The translations under genes were made by a program, and so were the position numbers. Of a stretch of DNA of 64,000 bases, positions 27,718 to 37,038 are shown in pieces; position 1 is the first letter of the stretch, and each line of letters starts with the position of its first letter. The notes below the pieces were generated by a model, which saw nothing but the letters and a program-made list of their open reading frames with translations, had not been told where the DNA came from and ran no database searches. The DNA is from Agrobacterium arsenijevicii (lineage in GTDB: Bacteria; Pseudomonadota; Alphaproteobacteria; Rhizobiales; Rhizobiaceae): the NCBI GenBank assembly GCA_000949895.1, contig JWIT01000004.1, forward strand, positions 354,012 to 418,011, in the 5' to 3' direction.

Positions 27718-28632
27718 ATGAACATTCTCACCAGCATCGCAGACGAGGTCGAGGCCGATCAGGACCTGGCCGGAGAGAACGGCGGTTCGCATCCGCTGTT
27801 CGACGCCGCACCGCGTTCGGTTTCCTTCAACAAGCTGCGTAAGCGGCTGCTTCGCAATGTGCGTCAGGCCTTCGGGGATTTCGGCATGTTGAATGGCCAG
27901 AAGCGCTGGCTTGTCGGCCTTTCCGGCGGCAAGGACAGCTACGGTCTTCTGGCACTGCTGCTCGATCTGAAATGGCGCGGCCTTCTGCCTGTCGAACTCA
28001 TCGCCTGCAATCTGGATCAGGGCCAGCCGAATTTCCCCAAACATGTGCTGCCGGAATATCTGGCGAAGATCGGCGTTGCCCATCGCATCGAATATCGCGA
28101 CACCTATTCCGTGGTGAAGGAAAAGGTGCCGGCGGGCGGCACCTATTGTTCGCTCTGTTCGCGGCTGCGGCGCGGCAATCTCTACCGCATCGCGCGGGAA
28201 GAGGGCTGCGACGCGCTCGTGCTCGGCCATCACCGCGAGGATATTCTCGAGACCTTCTTCATGAACTTCTTTCATGGCGGTCGCCTTGCGGGCATGCCGG
28301 CGAAGCTGATGAATGACGAGGGCGACCTGATGGTGCTGCGCCCACTTGCCTATTGCGCCGAAGAGGATATGGCGAAATTCGCAGCGGCGATGGAGTTCCC
28401 GATCATTCCCTGCGACCTCTGCGGCTCGCAGGACGGGCTTCAGCGCAATGCCATGAAGGAAATGCTGGCCGACATCGAAAGGCGCATGCCGGGCCGCAAG
28501 GACGTGATGCTGCGGGCGCTTGCCCACGTCAATCCGTCGCATCTGCTCGACCCGAAGCTTTTTGATTTTTCGGCGCTTTCTGTCACCGGGGCGTCACCTG
28601 AAGAGCGTAGTGAGGCCAGCCCTCCCTTATGA
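27718..28632 (+). CDS. ttcA: tRNA 2-thiocytidine(32) synthetase TtcA
   Basis: 304 residues from the ATG at 27718 ([12 protein letters not shown]); upstream in-frame ATGs at 27691 and 27667 are less likely. The PP-loop ATPase motif SGGKDS lies at 69-74. The two Fe-S cluster CxxC motifs are at 144-147 (YCSLC) and 232-235 (CDLC). Thiolates C32 of some tRNAs using an Fe-S cluster. The last 15 or so residues ([15 protein letters not shown]) look unlike the family and may be an added tail. An IMPase-family gene starts 16 bases later. Confidence 0.95.
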   Translation: MNILTSIADEVEADQDLAGENGGSHPLFDAAPRSVSFNKLRKRLLRNVRQAFGDFGMLNGQKRWLVGLSGGKDSYGLLALLLDLKWRGLLPVELIACNLDQGQPNFPKHVLPEYLAKIGVAHRIEYRDTYSVVKEKVPAGGTYCSLCSRLRRGNLYRIAREEGCDALVLGHHREDILETFFMNFFHGGRLAGMPAKLMNDEGDLMVLRPLAYCAEEDMAKFAAAMEFPIIPCDLCGSQDGLQRNAMKEMLADIERRMPGRKDVMLRALAHVNPSHLLDPKLFDFSALSVTGASPEERSEASPPL

Positions 28633-28648
28633 AGAAGTGCCCTTAGCG

Positions 28649-29476
28649 ATGACCCTTTCCGATAAAGATATCGACTTCCTCGTTTCCACCGTTGCCGCTG
28701 CCGGCACGGATGAAATCATGCCCCGTTTCCGAAACCTGAGCGCCGGCGCAATCTCCGAAAAGACCTCCGCCATCGACCTCGTCACCGAGGCTGACGTTCT
28801 GGCGGAAAAGGCGATCACCGCCGCTCTGCTGCAGCGGTTTCCGCAGGCCCATATCGTTGGCGAAGAGGCCTATGACGCGGATCAATCCGTCATTCCCGCC
28901 CTTGTCGACGCGCCGCTCGCCTTCGTGATCGATCCCATCGACGGCACCTTCAACTACGCTTCCGGTTTTCCAGCTTTCGGCACGCTGCTCGCCGTCACCG
29001 TCAAGGGTGAAACGGTTGCGGGCATCATCCACGATCCTGTCATGGGCGATACCATCGTTGCCCTCAAGGGCGAGGGCGCCTTTCTTAACCGCAAGAACGG
29101 CACGCAGGCAAAGCTTAGGGTTGCCGATCCCGCGCCATTGTCTGAAATGGTCGGTATCTTTTCCTGGGGCCACAGCCATCAGGATCGCCGTCCGGTGATC
29201 GCCGCCAATATGGCCAAGATCAAGATGGCGCTTTCAATCAATTGCTCGGCACATGAATATTGGCTTGCCTCGGCCGGCAAGCTGCATTTCATCGGCCATG
29301 AAAAGCTGATGCCCTGGGATCATCTCGCCGGTGTCCTCGTCCATCAGGAAGCGGGTGGTTACACGGCTCGTTTTGACAATACGCCCTACCGACCGGGCCA
29401 GACGACAGGCGGCATCCTGTCGGCGCCCGACAAGGAAAGCTGGAAGATGCTGCGCCGGGAAATCGTGGCTTTATAG
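28649..29476 (+). CDS. Inositol monophosphatase family protein (first of tandem pair)
   Basis: 275 residues from the ATG at 28649. Metal-dependent phosphatase fold: IDLVTEADVLAE, IVGEEAY (GEE at 71-73), DPIDGTFNYASGFPAFG (DPIDGT at 95-100) and the C-terminal PWDHLAGVLVHQEAGG, all metal-binding motifs, are intact. Substrates could be inositol phosphate, histidinol phosphate or PAP; I cannot decide. It is a divergent paralogue of the next gene, with the same spacing of motifs, and probably shares its mRNA. Confidence 0.9.
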   Translation: MTLSDKDIDFLVSTVAAAGTDEIMPRFRNLSAGAISEKTSAIDLVTEADVLAEKAITAALLQRFPQAHIVGEEAYDADQSVIPALVDAPLAFVIDPIDGTFNYASGFPAFGTLLAVTVKGETVAGIIHDPVMGDTIVALKGEGAFLNRKNGTQAKLRVADPAPLSEMVGIFSWGHSHQDRRPVIAANMAKIKMALSINCSAHEYWLASAGKLHFIGHEKLMPWDHLAGVLVHQEAGGYTARFDNTPYRPGQTTGGILSAPDKESWKMLRREIVAL

Positions 29477-29505
29477 TTTTACGCTTAGACAGAAGGATAT
29501 CGCCC

Positions 29506-30330
29506 ATGGCTATCGAACTCGACATCGCCTCTCTTGCCAATACGCTTCAGGAGGCGGCGGCAGAGGAAATCCTGCCGCGGTTCCGTAATCTGGGCGAAGG
29601 CGACGTCAGGATAAAGACCGAGGCGATCGACCTCGTGACGGAGGCCGACGAGGCTGCAGAGCGGCTGATCCGTGCCCGCGTGCAGGAAATCATGCCGGAC
29701 GCACTGTTCATCGGCGAAGAGGCCGTTGCGGCCGATCCATCCTTGCTTGGCAAGCTTGCCGATGCCGATCTCGCCGTGGTGGTCGATCCGATCGACGGCA
29801 CCTACAACTTTGCCTCCGGCCTGCCGCTCTTCGGCGTGATGATGAGTGTCATCTCGAAGGGCGAGACCGTCGCCGGCCTGATCTTCGATCCGATGGGCAA
29901 TGACTGGGCGATTGCCGAAAAAGGCTCCGGCGCGTGGCTTTGTGCCGCCGATGGTTCGCAGACGCAGATGTCGGTCGTGACCGCGCCTGCATTGTCGCAA
30001 ATGGTAGGCATCGCCAATACCGGCTATTTCGATGTGGAGACACGCCGCAAGATTCTCATGAACCTCGCGGATGTGCGGCTGTTCACCAGCTATCGCTGCG
30101 CGGCGCATGAGTACCGCGTGTTCTGCGGCGGCCATATGCACTTCCTGATGTATAATAAGCTCATGCCCTGGGACCATCTGGCCGGCACGCTGCTTTCGCA
30201 GGAAGCGGGCGCCTATGCCGCCCGTCTCGACGGCTCTCCCTATCTGCCGCGCCATCTGGATGGCGGCCTGCTGCTTGCTCCTGATCAGGAGACGTGGGAA
30301 TTGCTGCGCGAGAAGATTTTCACGGTCTGA
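29506..30330 (+). CDS. Inositol monophosphatase family protein (second of tandem pair)
   Basis: 274 residues. AGAAGGAT lies upstream of the ATG at 29506. It has the same architecture as its neighbour: IDLVTEADEAAERL, FIGEEAV, DPIDGTYNFASGLPLFG (94-99) and MPWDHLAGTLLSQEAGAYAARLDG. The pair shares EILPRFRNL/EIMPRFRNL near the N-terminus, which supports a local duplication followed by divergence. The substrate is unassigned. Confidence 0.9.
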   Translation: MAIELDIASLANTLQEAAAEEILPRFRNLGEGDVRIKTEAIDLVTEADEAAERLIRARVQEIMPDALFIGEEAVAADPSLLGKLADADLAVVVDPIDGTYNFASGLPLFGVMMSVISKGETVAGLIFDPMGNDWAIAEKGSGAWLCAADGSQTQMSVVTAPALSQMVGIANTGYFDVETRRKILMNLADVRLFTSYRCAAHEYRVFCGGHMHFLMYNKLMPWDHLAGTLLSQEAGAYAARLDGSPYLPRHLDGGLLLAPDQETWELLREKIFTV

Positions 30331-30352
30331 GCGAAGTGCAGCTGTAACCAAC

Positions 30353-30390
30353 AAAAAAAAGGGCGCGGAACCGAGTTCCGCGCCCTTTTT
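30353..30390. terminator. Bidirectional terminator
   Basis: An 11-bp GC stem (30361-30371 with 30375-30385) lies between an eight-A run and a five-T run. It separates the convergent IMPase-family and Bcr/CflA genes and works on paper for both. Confidence 0.92.
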
Positions 30391-30406
30391 ATTTGTTTAT
30401 CCGCCC

Positions 30407-31654
30407 TTAGCGGGTCGGCTTGTTGTGAGCATGAAACAACACGCCCTTTTCGCCGATCAGCACGAAGATGAGACCGATGATGGAGACGACGAAGAAGCCG
30501 GCCACCATTGGCAGCGCCGTGCCATCGAAGGCCTGGCCGATGGCTGCGCCGATCAGCGAGCCGCCGACCGTTCCCATGAAGCCGATGACCGAAGAGGCCG
30601 TGCCGGCAACGTGGCCGAGCGGCTCCATGGCGAGCGAGTTGAAGTTCGAGCCGATCCAGCCGAACTGGAACATGGCAAGGGCGAAGAACACGATGAAGAT
30701 GGCAAAAGGCATCGGTTCCGGTCCAACCATCTGCACCACCAGCCAGAGGAAGGTGATGGCGATGAAGCCAAGCAACGACCCGTGCGACAGCTTGCGCATG
30801 CCGATCCGGCCGACAAGCCTTGCATTGATGAAGGACGAGAAGGCCATGAACAAAGCCACGCCCGCAAAAGCGGCCGCAAACCATGCACCCAGCTCGTAAA
30901 TGCCCTTGTAGACCTGTTCGGCCGAGTTGATGAAGCCGAACAACGCACCGAAGATGAAGGTGCTGGAGAGCGTGTAACAGAGCGCGATACGGTTGGTGAG
31001 CACGATCTTGAAGCCGCCAAGCACCGAGCGGACGGTGAAGGGACGGACGTCGTCCGGGTGCAGGGTCTCCGGCAGGCGGAAATACATCCAAGCCGTTACC
31101 ACGGCGGCAATTCCGGCCATGAAGGCGAAGATCAGGTGCCAGTCACCGAAAAATAGCACGATCTGGCCGGTGCCGGGCGCGATGACCGGAACGACCATGA
31201 ACACCATCATGATCAGCGACATGACTTCCGCCATCTGGCGGCCGCCATAGATGTCGCGCACGATCGAGATGGTGATGACGCGCGTCGCCGCCGAGCCGAT
31301 GCCCTGAATGAAGCGCAGGACCAGCAGGCCGGAGAATGACGGTACGAAGACCACGGCAATGGCTGAAACGATGTAGATGGCAAGCCCGACCAGCATCGGT
31401 GTGCGGCGCCCGAAACGGTCCGAAATCGGTCCGTACAGAAGCTGGGCGATGCCGAAGCCGAGAAGATAGGTGGAAATGACGTATTGGCGATGGTTTTCAT
31501 TGACGACGCCCAGCGATGCGCCGATTTCCTGCAGGCCGGGCAGCATGATATCGATGGCCAGCGCGTTCAGCGCCATCAGCATCGCGGCGAGCGCGATAAA
31601 TTCCGTGCGCCCCATCGAACCGGCGCGGGAAGTGGATTGTGAAAGTTCTGTCAC
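30407..31654 (-). CDS. Bcr/CflA-type MFS multidrug exporter
   Basis: 415 residues from the GTG at 31654; the hairpin at 31681-31701 makes the longer frame unlikely. Twelve membrane helices. MFS drug:H+ antiporter (DHA1) motifs: ALNALAIDIMLPGLQEIG in helix 1, the cytoplasmic loop GPISDRFGRRTPML, and FIQGIGSAATRV followed by RDIYGG in helix 4. Probably exports drugs or a metabolite. It lies downstream of grxD on the same strand but behind a hairpin. Confidence 0.88.
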   Translation of the reverse strand: MTELSQSTSRAGSMGRTEFIALAAMLMALNALAIDIMLPGLQEIGASLGVVNENHRQYVISTYLLGFGIAQLLYGPISDRFGRRTPMLVGLAIYIVSAIAVVFVPSFSGLLVLRFIQGIGSAATRVITISIVRDIYGGRQMAEVMSLIMMVFMVVPVIAPGTGQIVLFFGDWHLIFAFMAGIAAVVTAWMYFRLPETLHPDDVRPFTVRSVLGGFKIVLTNRIALCYTLSSTFIFGALFGFINSAEQVYKGIYELGAWFAAAFAGVALFMAFSSFINARLVGRIGMRKLSHGSLLGFIAITFLWLVVQMVGPEPMPFAIFIVFFALAMFQFGWIGSNFNSLAMEPLGHVAGTASSVIGFMGTVGGSLIGAAIGQAFDGTALPMVAGFFVVSIIGLIFVLIGEKGVLFHAHNKPTR

Positions 31655-31680
31655 AGGATTGCCCCAAAAAGAACGGCAAA

Positions 31681-31701
31681 GGCGTTGCATGAAGCAACGC
31701 C
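31681..31701 (-). terminator. Hairpin after grxD
   Basis: 8-bp perfect stem (GGCGTTGC and its complement) with a 5-base loop, followed on the minus strand by TTTGCC. It lies 49 bases past the grxD stop and may partly separate grxD from the exporter gene. Confidence 0.5.
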
Positions 31702-31749
31702 TGGCATAGTTTTCTGACAATCAGGGTGGGCCGGATGAACCGGCCGAAA

Positions 31750-32085
31750 TCAGGCCGCGCCGCGGACGCTGATACCCTGTTCTTGGAAGTGGCTTTGCAG
31801 CTCGCCGGACTGGAACATCTCTTTTACGATGTCGCAGCCGCCGACGAATTCGCCCTTGATATAGAGCTGCGGGATGGTCGGCCAGTTGGAGTAGTCCTTG
31901 ATGCCCTGACGGATATCGGCATCGGCAAGCACGTTGATGCCCTTGTAGTCGACGCCGAGATAATCAAGAATCTGTACGACCTGACCGGAAAAACCGCACT
32001 GCGGGAATTGCGGAGTACCCTTCATGAAAAGAACGATATCGTTGCTCTTCACTTCGCTGTCGATCATATCGTGAATGCCGCTCAT
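31750..32085 (-). CDS. grxD: Monothiol glutaredoxin, Grx4/GrxD family
   Basis: 111 residues with the CGFS active site (Cys30 in [14 protein letters not shown]) and glutathione-binding stretches [24 protein letters not shown] glutaredoxins hold a [2Fe-2S] cluster with glutathione and partner BolA proteins in Fe-S trafficking. The bolA-like gene is 2.3 kb upstream on the same strand, beyond an apparent insertion. AAAGGA precedes the ATG. Confidence 0.96.
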   Translation of the reverse strand: MSGIHDMIDSEVKSNDIVLFMKGTPQFPQCGFSGQVVQILDYLGVDYKGINVLADADIRQGIKDYSNWPTIPQLYIKGEFVGGCDIVKEMFQSGELQSHFQEQGISVRGAA

Positions 32086-32222
32086 GGCCTATTCCTTTCA
32101 CATGCGGTTCAAGGCCGCTGCTTTGACTTTGTCTCTAGATAACATGTCGCGGCGCGATTTCCACCCGTGGAGCGTAAAAAATGCGCTGGTGTGGTATCGC
32201 TGAGTGCGGGTTGAAACTCCGG

Positions 32223-32654
32223 CTACCAGCGCGTCGCTCTCTTCGGGTAAGAAAAGTCGAGAACTATTTTTCCAACCCGCTTCCACCGTCTGAAGACTGA
32301 TTGCGTCAATACACCTGTTTCGCCTTCCGAAATATGGAATTCGCGAGTGTTATCGAACGTTATGGCTCGTCTGCCGCTCGGCAACGAGCAGTCGTCCTGA
32401 CAGTCAATCTCCATTTCGCTATAGAAGCTGTGCACCTTAAGATCGAGAATTAACTTTGGACTTTTCTGTTCCACTAGGCGGCAGGTGTCGCCGGTTTTGC
32501 AGAAGGCTGTGCCAGATATCCGATCAGCACCATCAAGCTCCACGACGAAGCCGACCTTGATCTCTTTGCTGCTCTTAACCTCTGCGGCACCTTGTAGCGG
32601 CCCCGAAATCGCCAACACCAAAAAGGTGGGAAGCAGGCGGAGGCGATGCATCAT
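32223..32654 (-). CDS. Exported hypothetical protein
   Basis: 143 residues. Signal peptide LLPTFLVLAISGPLQGAAE, then a compact soluble domain with four Cys (FCKTGDTCRL, DCQDDCSLP), probably two disulfides, so periplasmic. Not recognised. Its start overlaps the stop of the preceding small basic gene by 4 bases (ATGA), indicating translational coupling. Part of the block separating bolA from grxD. Confidence 0.7.
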   Translation of the reverse strand: MMHRLRLLPTFLVLAISGPLQGAAEVKSSKEIKVGFVVELDGADRISGTAFCKTGDTCRLVEQKSPKLILDLKVHSFYSEMEIDCQDDCSLPSGRRAITFDNTREFHISEGETGVLTQSVFRRWKRVGKIVLDFSYPKRATRW

Positions 32655-32902
32655 CGAAGCCGCTGTCTGCTGCGCGCGGCGGCGGTGCGTCTTTTGCTCA
32701 CCTGTTTCTTGGCCGGCTTGGGTTTGACTGCGGCGTTTATTGCCGCTTCCAGAACGGAACCGACGATGCCGCCTGCGAGGGAAGTATTGCTTTTCGTCCG
32801 GCGGCGGGTACGGCGGGTCTTGCGAAGACCGGTCTTGGTGAGAATTTCAGATAGCGCGCTCTTGACGACGCCGCTGAGCAATTGATCGACGATGCCAGAC
32901 AA
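32651..32902 (-). CDS. Small basic hypothetical protein
   Basis: 83 residues from a TTG at 32902, supported by GAGGGA 4 bases upstream. An amphipathic N-terminus (GIVDQLLSGVVKSALSEIL) is followed by a basic stretch (RKTRRTRRRTK), a GGIVGSVLEAAINAAV segment and a Lys/Arg-rich tail. It could bind nucleic acid or membrane. No family recognised. Coupled to the next gene by a 4-base overlap, which supports both ORFs being real. Confidence 0.6.
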   Translation of the reverse strand: MSGIVDQLLSGVVKSALSEILTKTGLRKTRRTRRRTKSNTSLAGGIVGSVLEAAINAAVKPKPAKKQVSKRRTAAARSRQRLR

Positions 32903-32993
32903 ATTTCCCTCGCCAGTAAATAAATCATATTTCCGTCGCGATTTTTACTATACGTGCATCGCCCACTGTATCAAGCGATCCTTTCGGGTGTCG

Positions 32994-33099
32994 CTAGAGC
33001 ATTTCCGCTTTTCTCCGAAACGCGAAAACGCTCTATCTCGTTGTTTTTACGCATTGTCCTGACGTAAAAGCGGTGCCGCTTTTACTGGAAATGCTCCAG
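32994..33099. repeat. Rhizobial intergenic element with AGAGCATTTCC ends
   Basis: CTAGAGCATTTCC at 32994-33006 is matched by an inverted GGAAATGCTCCAG at 33087-33099 (one mismatch). Internally there are TTTTTACG / CGTAAAAG and AAAGCGG / CCGCTTT pairings. Elements of this type are scattered through rhizobial intergenic DNA. It ends 15 bases before the next CDS. Confidence 0.75.
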
Positions 33100-33114
33100 C
33101 CCGAAGGTTTGTGC

Positions 33115-34263
33115 ATGCCGCCCGTCAGGTCACGACTTGTTCTTTATTTCCCCGGCTTCGATCCGCTGGATGCGGCGGCCCATCATCTGCGCTATCAGCG
33201 GGCGGCGGCGCTCGCCGGTAAGACGTGGGATGTCAATTATGCGGTCGGCGCGCTCACGAACACGCCGGCGGGTGAAACATTCACGGTGGAGGCTTCGGCG
33301 GGCGACTGGCGGACCCACTCCACCATCGTCGTCTACGACCATAATGCGGTTATCTCGCAATTGCGGGATGCGCCACTCTGGCGGCAGATCGCGCTGGGCT
33401 TTGGGGCCGCGGCTGGCATCGTTGCGGAGGGTGGTGCCGGGCGTTATCTGCGCCATGCGTGGCGTTTCGGCCTGTTCTTCATCTTTCCATTCCTGCTGAT
33501 GCTGGTGGGCGGCGCCCTCACTCTGGCGATTGCGCTTTTACCCGTTCTTCTCGGTCTTTCCGTCTGGCTTCTTGCGATCAGCGTGTCCGCTGCCGCGCTG
33601 TTTTTCGTGAAGGCGTTTCTGCCTTTCGCGGAGCGGTTTCATACGTTGCATCTTTATGCCGACTGGCGCTTCGCGCTGGCCGTTGGCCGCGATGCGCCGA
33701 TTGCTCGCAACTGGATCGAGGAAAAGGCGGCACTCGTTCTCAAGGCGCTGGAGCAATCTGCCGACGAGGTTCTGGTCGTGTCTCACAGCATGGGTGCCAG
33801 TCTGGCGCTTGCCGTGATTGGCCGCGTGCTGGAACTCAAGCCCGATGCGCTGGATGGCCGGAAGCTGTCCTTTGCGACGCTTGGCGGTGCTGCCCTGCAA
33901 TGCGGGCTGCTGTCGAGTGCAGACAGGCTGCGAAAGAGCATTGGCACCATTGCGCATCACCCTGAAGTGACATGGTTCGATATCCAGTGCCTGACCGATC
34001 CGATCCACCTCTATAGGTGCAATACGGTGGCGCTGACCGGCCATAAGGATGCACCGCTGCCGAAGATCGTGCCGATCCGCTTCAAGCATTCGCTTTCGCC
34101 GGAGCGGTATAAAAAGAACAAGCGCAACTTCCTGCGCATGCACCGGCAATATGTTCTGGGGCCGGACCGCAAGTCCGGTTACGATTTTACGCTGCTAACG
34201 GCTGGACCTTTACCGGCCGCATCTTTTGCCGATCTGGAATCGCAGAGCCCGCCTGTTTTGTAA
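33115..34263 (+). CDS. Membrane-anchored alpha/beta-hydrolase-like protein
   Basis: 382 residues from the ATG at 33115 (GAAGGT 8 bases upstream). The first strand LVLYFPGFDPLDAAAHHLRY looks like a lipase fold. Two adjacent membrane helices follow at about 120-180 (FGLFFIFPFLLMLVGGALTL, LPVLLGLSVWLLAISVSAAAL). The nucleophile elbow is SHSMG (in VLVVSHSMGASLALAV). The substrate is unknown, perhaps a lipid or ester at the inner membrane. It lies on the opposite strand to its neighbours inside the bolA-grxD interruption. Confidence 0.75.
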   Translation: MPPVRSRLVLYFPGFDPLDAAAHHLRYQRAAALAGKTWDVNYAVGALTNTPAGETFTVEASAGDWRTHSTIVVYDHNAVISQLRDAPLWRQIALGFGAAAGIVAEGGAGRYLRHAWRFGLFFIFPFLLMLVGGALTLAIALLPVLLGLSVWLLAISVSAAALFFVKAFLPFAERFHTLHLYADWRFALAVGRDAPIARNWIEEKAALVLKALEQSADEVLVVSHSMGASLALAVIGRVLELKPDALDGRKLSFATLGGAALQCGLLSSADRLRKSIGTIAHHPEVTWFDIQCLTDPIHLYRCNTVALTGHKDAPLPKIVPIRFKHSLSPERYKKNKRNFLRMHRQYVLGPDRKSGYDFTLLTAGPLPAASFADLESQSPPVL

Positions 34264-34292
34264 GCGGCTACCGCTCATTCTACCGGATATGA

Positions 34293-34325
34293 AAAGGCCC
34301 GCGTGAGAGTATCACGCGGGCCTTT
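34293..34325. terminator. Terminator between convergent genes
   Basis: 14-bp perfect stem (34293-34306 with 34312-34325) with a 5-base loop, with A-rich and T-rich ends inside the stem. It serves the hydrolase gene and possibly bolA. Confidence 0.8.
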
Positions 34326-34399
34326 GATTTTAGTCCGGAGCCTTTATGCATTGGCAGGACAGTGAAACTGTCTTGCCTGAACGGCTTTGACGGCCACGG

Positions 34400-34633
34400 T
34401 CATTCGGGAGCCGAGGTCTGCAGGGCAAGGGCGTGCAGAACACCACCCATATTGCCCTTCAGTGCGTCATAGACCATCTGGTGCTGCTGCACGCGGGTCT
34501 TGCCCTTGAACGCATCCGCAACGACTTCCGCCGCGTAATGGTCGCCATCACCGGCCAGATCGCGGATCGTGACCTTTGCCCCGGGAATTCCCGCCTTAAT
34601 CATGTCTTCAATGTCGCCGGGTTTCATGGGCAT
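34400..34633 (-). CDS. BolA/IbaG family protein
   Basis: 77 residues. BolA fold: DIEDMIKAGIPGAKVTIRDL, DHYAAEVVADAFKGKTRVQQHQMVYDAL (with the conserved His of the FKGKxxVxxHQ motif) and a short C-terminus. Acts with CGFS glutaredoxin in iron sensing and Fe-S delivery. It sits 16 bases after purL with AAGGAGA before its ATG, so it is the distal gene of a purL-bolA unit. Confidence 0.93.
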   Translation of the reverse strand: MPMKPGDIEDMIKAGIPGAKVTIRDLAGDGDHYAAEVVADAFKGKTRVQQHQMVYDALKGNMGGVLHALALQTSAPE

Positions 34634-34649
34634 GGTGTTTCTCCTTAAT

Positions 34650-36884
34650 TCATTCTGCGGCGATCAAAGTTTCGCCGTCCATGAATTGAGGGAACCACGA
34701 TTCATAGGCCAAGTGCAATTCTTTAATCTCGACAGCCCGCGCCGTGCCCAGCTTTACGCTTGCACCGCCGGTAACGCCGATTGCCGGGCAGGAAACGCCT
34801 GCCGCCTTCGCCGCCGCCTGCACCTTGTCGAGATCACCCTTCTTCACCGTCAGGACGTAACGGCCCTGGTCTTCGCCATAGAAGGTGAGGATCGGATTAT
34901 GGCCTTCGACCGCATCGATCGTCGCGCCGATGCCGGAGGAAATTGCCATTTCGGCAACCGCAAGTGCCAGACCGCCCGAAGAGCAATCGTGAACGGCTGT
35001 CGTAAGACCATCGGTGATGAGCGTGCGGACGAAATCGCCGTTCTTCTTCTCGGCAGCCAGATCGACATGCGGTGCCGGGCCATCGATGCGGCCATGGATA
35101 TCGCGCATATAAACCGACTGGGCGATGTGGGTGCCGAGGCCGGCAGGCGCGCCGATGAGCAGCACCACTTCGTCAGCGGCAGCAAAGCGGATGCGCGCCA
35201 TGCGGCCCCAATCCTTCAGGAGGCCAACGCCGCCGATGGTGGGGGTGGGCAGGATCGCTTGACCGTTGGTCTCGTTGTAGAGCGAGACGTTGCCGGAAAC
35301 GATGGGGAATTCCAGCACGCGGCAGGCTTCGCCGATGCCCTTGATGGCATGGACGAGCTGGCTCATGATCTCAGGCTTTTCCGGATTGCCGAAATTGAGA
35401 TTGTCGGTGGCCGCGAGCGGCAAAGCGCCGGTTGCGGTGATGTTACGCCAGCATTCGGCGACGGCCTGCTTGCCGCCTTCGAAAGGATCGGCCTCGACAT
35501 AACGCGGCGTCACGTCGGAGGAGAAGGCGAGCGCCTTCCTGTCATGGCCTTCGACACGGACCACGCCGGCATCACCGCCCGGCAGTTGCAGAGAGTTGCC
35601 CTGGATCAGCGTGTCATACTGTTCGTAGACCCAGCGGCGCGAGGAGTTGTTGGCCGAACCGACCAGCGAAACCAGCGCATCGGCAATATCGGACGAGGGA
35701 ATGTCGTTTTCCGAAAGCGGAGCCTGAACCTTGGCGGGCGTCCACGGGCGGTCATATTCCGGAGCCTGATCGCCGAGATCCTTGATCGGCAGGTTGGCGA
35801 CTTCCTCGCCATTGTGCAGCACGCGGAAGCGCAGGTCGTCGGTGGTCTTGCCAACGATGGCGAAGTCCAGACCCCATTTCACGAAGATCGCCTTGGCGAC
35901 CTCTTCCTTGGAGGGCTCGAGAACCATGAGCATGCGCTCCTGGCTTTCTGACAGCATCATTTCGTAAGCCGTCATGCGCTCTTCGCGCACCGGCACGGCA
36001 TTGAGATCGAGTTCGATGCCGAGATCGCCCTTGGCGCCCATTTCAACGGCCGAGCAGGTGAGGCCGGCTGCACCCATGTCCTGAATGGCGATGACCGCGC
36101 CGGTCTTCATCAGCTCGAGGCAGGCTTCCAGCAGGCACTTTTCGGTGAAGGGGTCGCCGACCTGAACGGTCGGGCGTTTTTCTTCGATCGACTCGTCAAA
36201 TTCGGCAGACGCCATGGTCGCGCCGCCGACACCGTCACGGCCGGTCTTTGCACCGAGATAGACCACCGGCAGGCCGACGCCCTTGGCTTCAGAGAGGAAG
36301 ATCGCATTGGACTTGGCAAGTCCGGCGGCAAAGGCGTTGACGAGGATGTTGCCGTTATAACGCGGATCGAATTCCACTTCGCCGCCAACCGTCGGCACGC
36401 CGAAGGAGTTGCCATAACCGCCGACACCGGCGACGACGCCAGCCACGAGGTGGCGGGTCTTCGGATGGTCGGGTGCGCCGAAGCGGAGCGCGTTCATGGC
36501 CGCGATCGGGCGTGCGCCCATGGTGAAGACGTCACGCAGGATGCCGCCGACGCCGGTTGCCGCGCCCTGATAGGGCTCGATATAGGACGGGTGGTTGTGG
36601 CTCTCCATCTTGAAGACGACGCAGTCGCCATCATCGATGTCAACCACGCCGGCGTTTTCGCCGGGGCCTTGAATGACACGCGGGCCCGTTGTGGGCAGGG
36701 TCTTCAGCCATTTCTTGGAGGACTTGTAGGAGCAGTGCTCGTTCCACATGGCCGAGAAAATGCCAAGCTCGGTAAAGCTCGGCTCCCGTCCGATCAGGTC
36801 GAGGATACGCTGGTATTCGTCGGGCTTCAGCCCGTGGGATGCAACGAGTTCCGGGGTGATCTTGATGGAGTTTGGAATCGACAT
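34650..36884 (-). CDS. purL: Phosphoribosylformylglycinamidine synthase subunit PurL
   Basis: 744 residues, the small (PurSQL-type) synthetase subunit. The start at 36884 gives [18 protein letters not shown]; the in-frame GTG 9 bases upstream is unlikely. Motifs: [39 protein letters not shown] (ATP/Mg), [37 protein letters not shown]. Converts FGAR plus glutamine-derived ammonia to FGAM together with PurS and PurQ, which lie 2.4 kb upstream on the same strand. Confidence 0.97.
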   Translation of the reverse strand: MSIPNSIKITPELVASHGLKPDEYQRILDLIGREPSFTELGIFSAMWNEHCSYKSSKKWLKTLPTTGPRVIQGPGENAGVVDIDDGDCVVFKMESHNHPSYIEPYQGAATGVGGILRDVFTMGARPIAAMNALRFGAPDHPKTRHLVAGVVAGVGGYGNSFGVPTVGGEVEFDPRYNGNILVNAFAAGLAKSNAIFLSEAKGVGLPVVYLGAKTGRDGVGGATMASAEFDESIEEKRPTVQVGDPFTEKCLLEACLELMKTGAVIAIQDMGAAGLTCSAVEMGAKGDLGIELDLNAVPVREERMTAYEMMLSESQERMLMVLEPSKEEVAKAIFVKWGLDFAIVGKTTDDLRFRVLHNGEEVANLPIKDLGDQAPEYDRPWTPAKVQAPLSENDIPSSDIADALVSLVGSANNSSRRWVYEQYDTLIQGNSLQLPGGDAGVVRVEGHDRKALAFSSDVTPRYVEADPFEGGKQAVAECWRNITATGALPLAATDNLNFGNPEKPEIMSQLVHAIKGIGEACRVLEFPIVSGNVSLYNETNGQAILPTPTIGGVGLLKDWGRMARIRFAAADEVVLLIGAPAGLGTHIAQSVYMRDIHGRIDGPAPHVDLAAEKKNGDFVRTLITDGLTTAVHDCSSGGLALAVAEMAISSGIGATIDAVEGHNPILTFYGEDQGRYVLTVKKGDLDKVQAAAKAAGVSCPAIGVTGGASVKLGTARAVEIKELHLAYESWFPQFMDGETLIAAE

Positions 36885-37038
36885 AGGTCTCACGCGGTTC
36901 GAGCCGAGGAAAGTTTCCGGTTCTTTAGCGCAAGAGGCCTCTCCGTGCGACAGGAAAATGCGCAGTTTTGCTGGCTAATGGGCGGTTTTTGCCGTTATTC
37001 ACCGGCTGCGGGCGATGCCCTGGAGGCCGCAACCCGCA

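Noticed and set aside
34569..35951. 460-codon open frame on the plus strand over purL
   Set aside because: Shadow of purL. Similar shadows over purB (42090-43496), rhlE (47356-49053), purQ and purC were dropped for the same reason.
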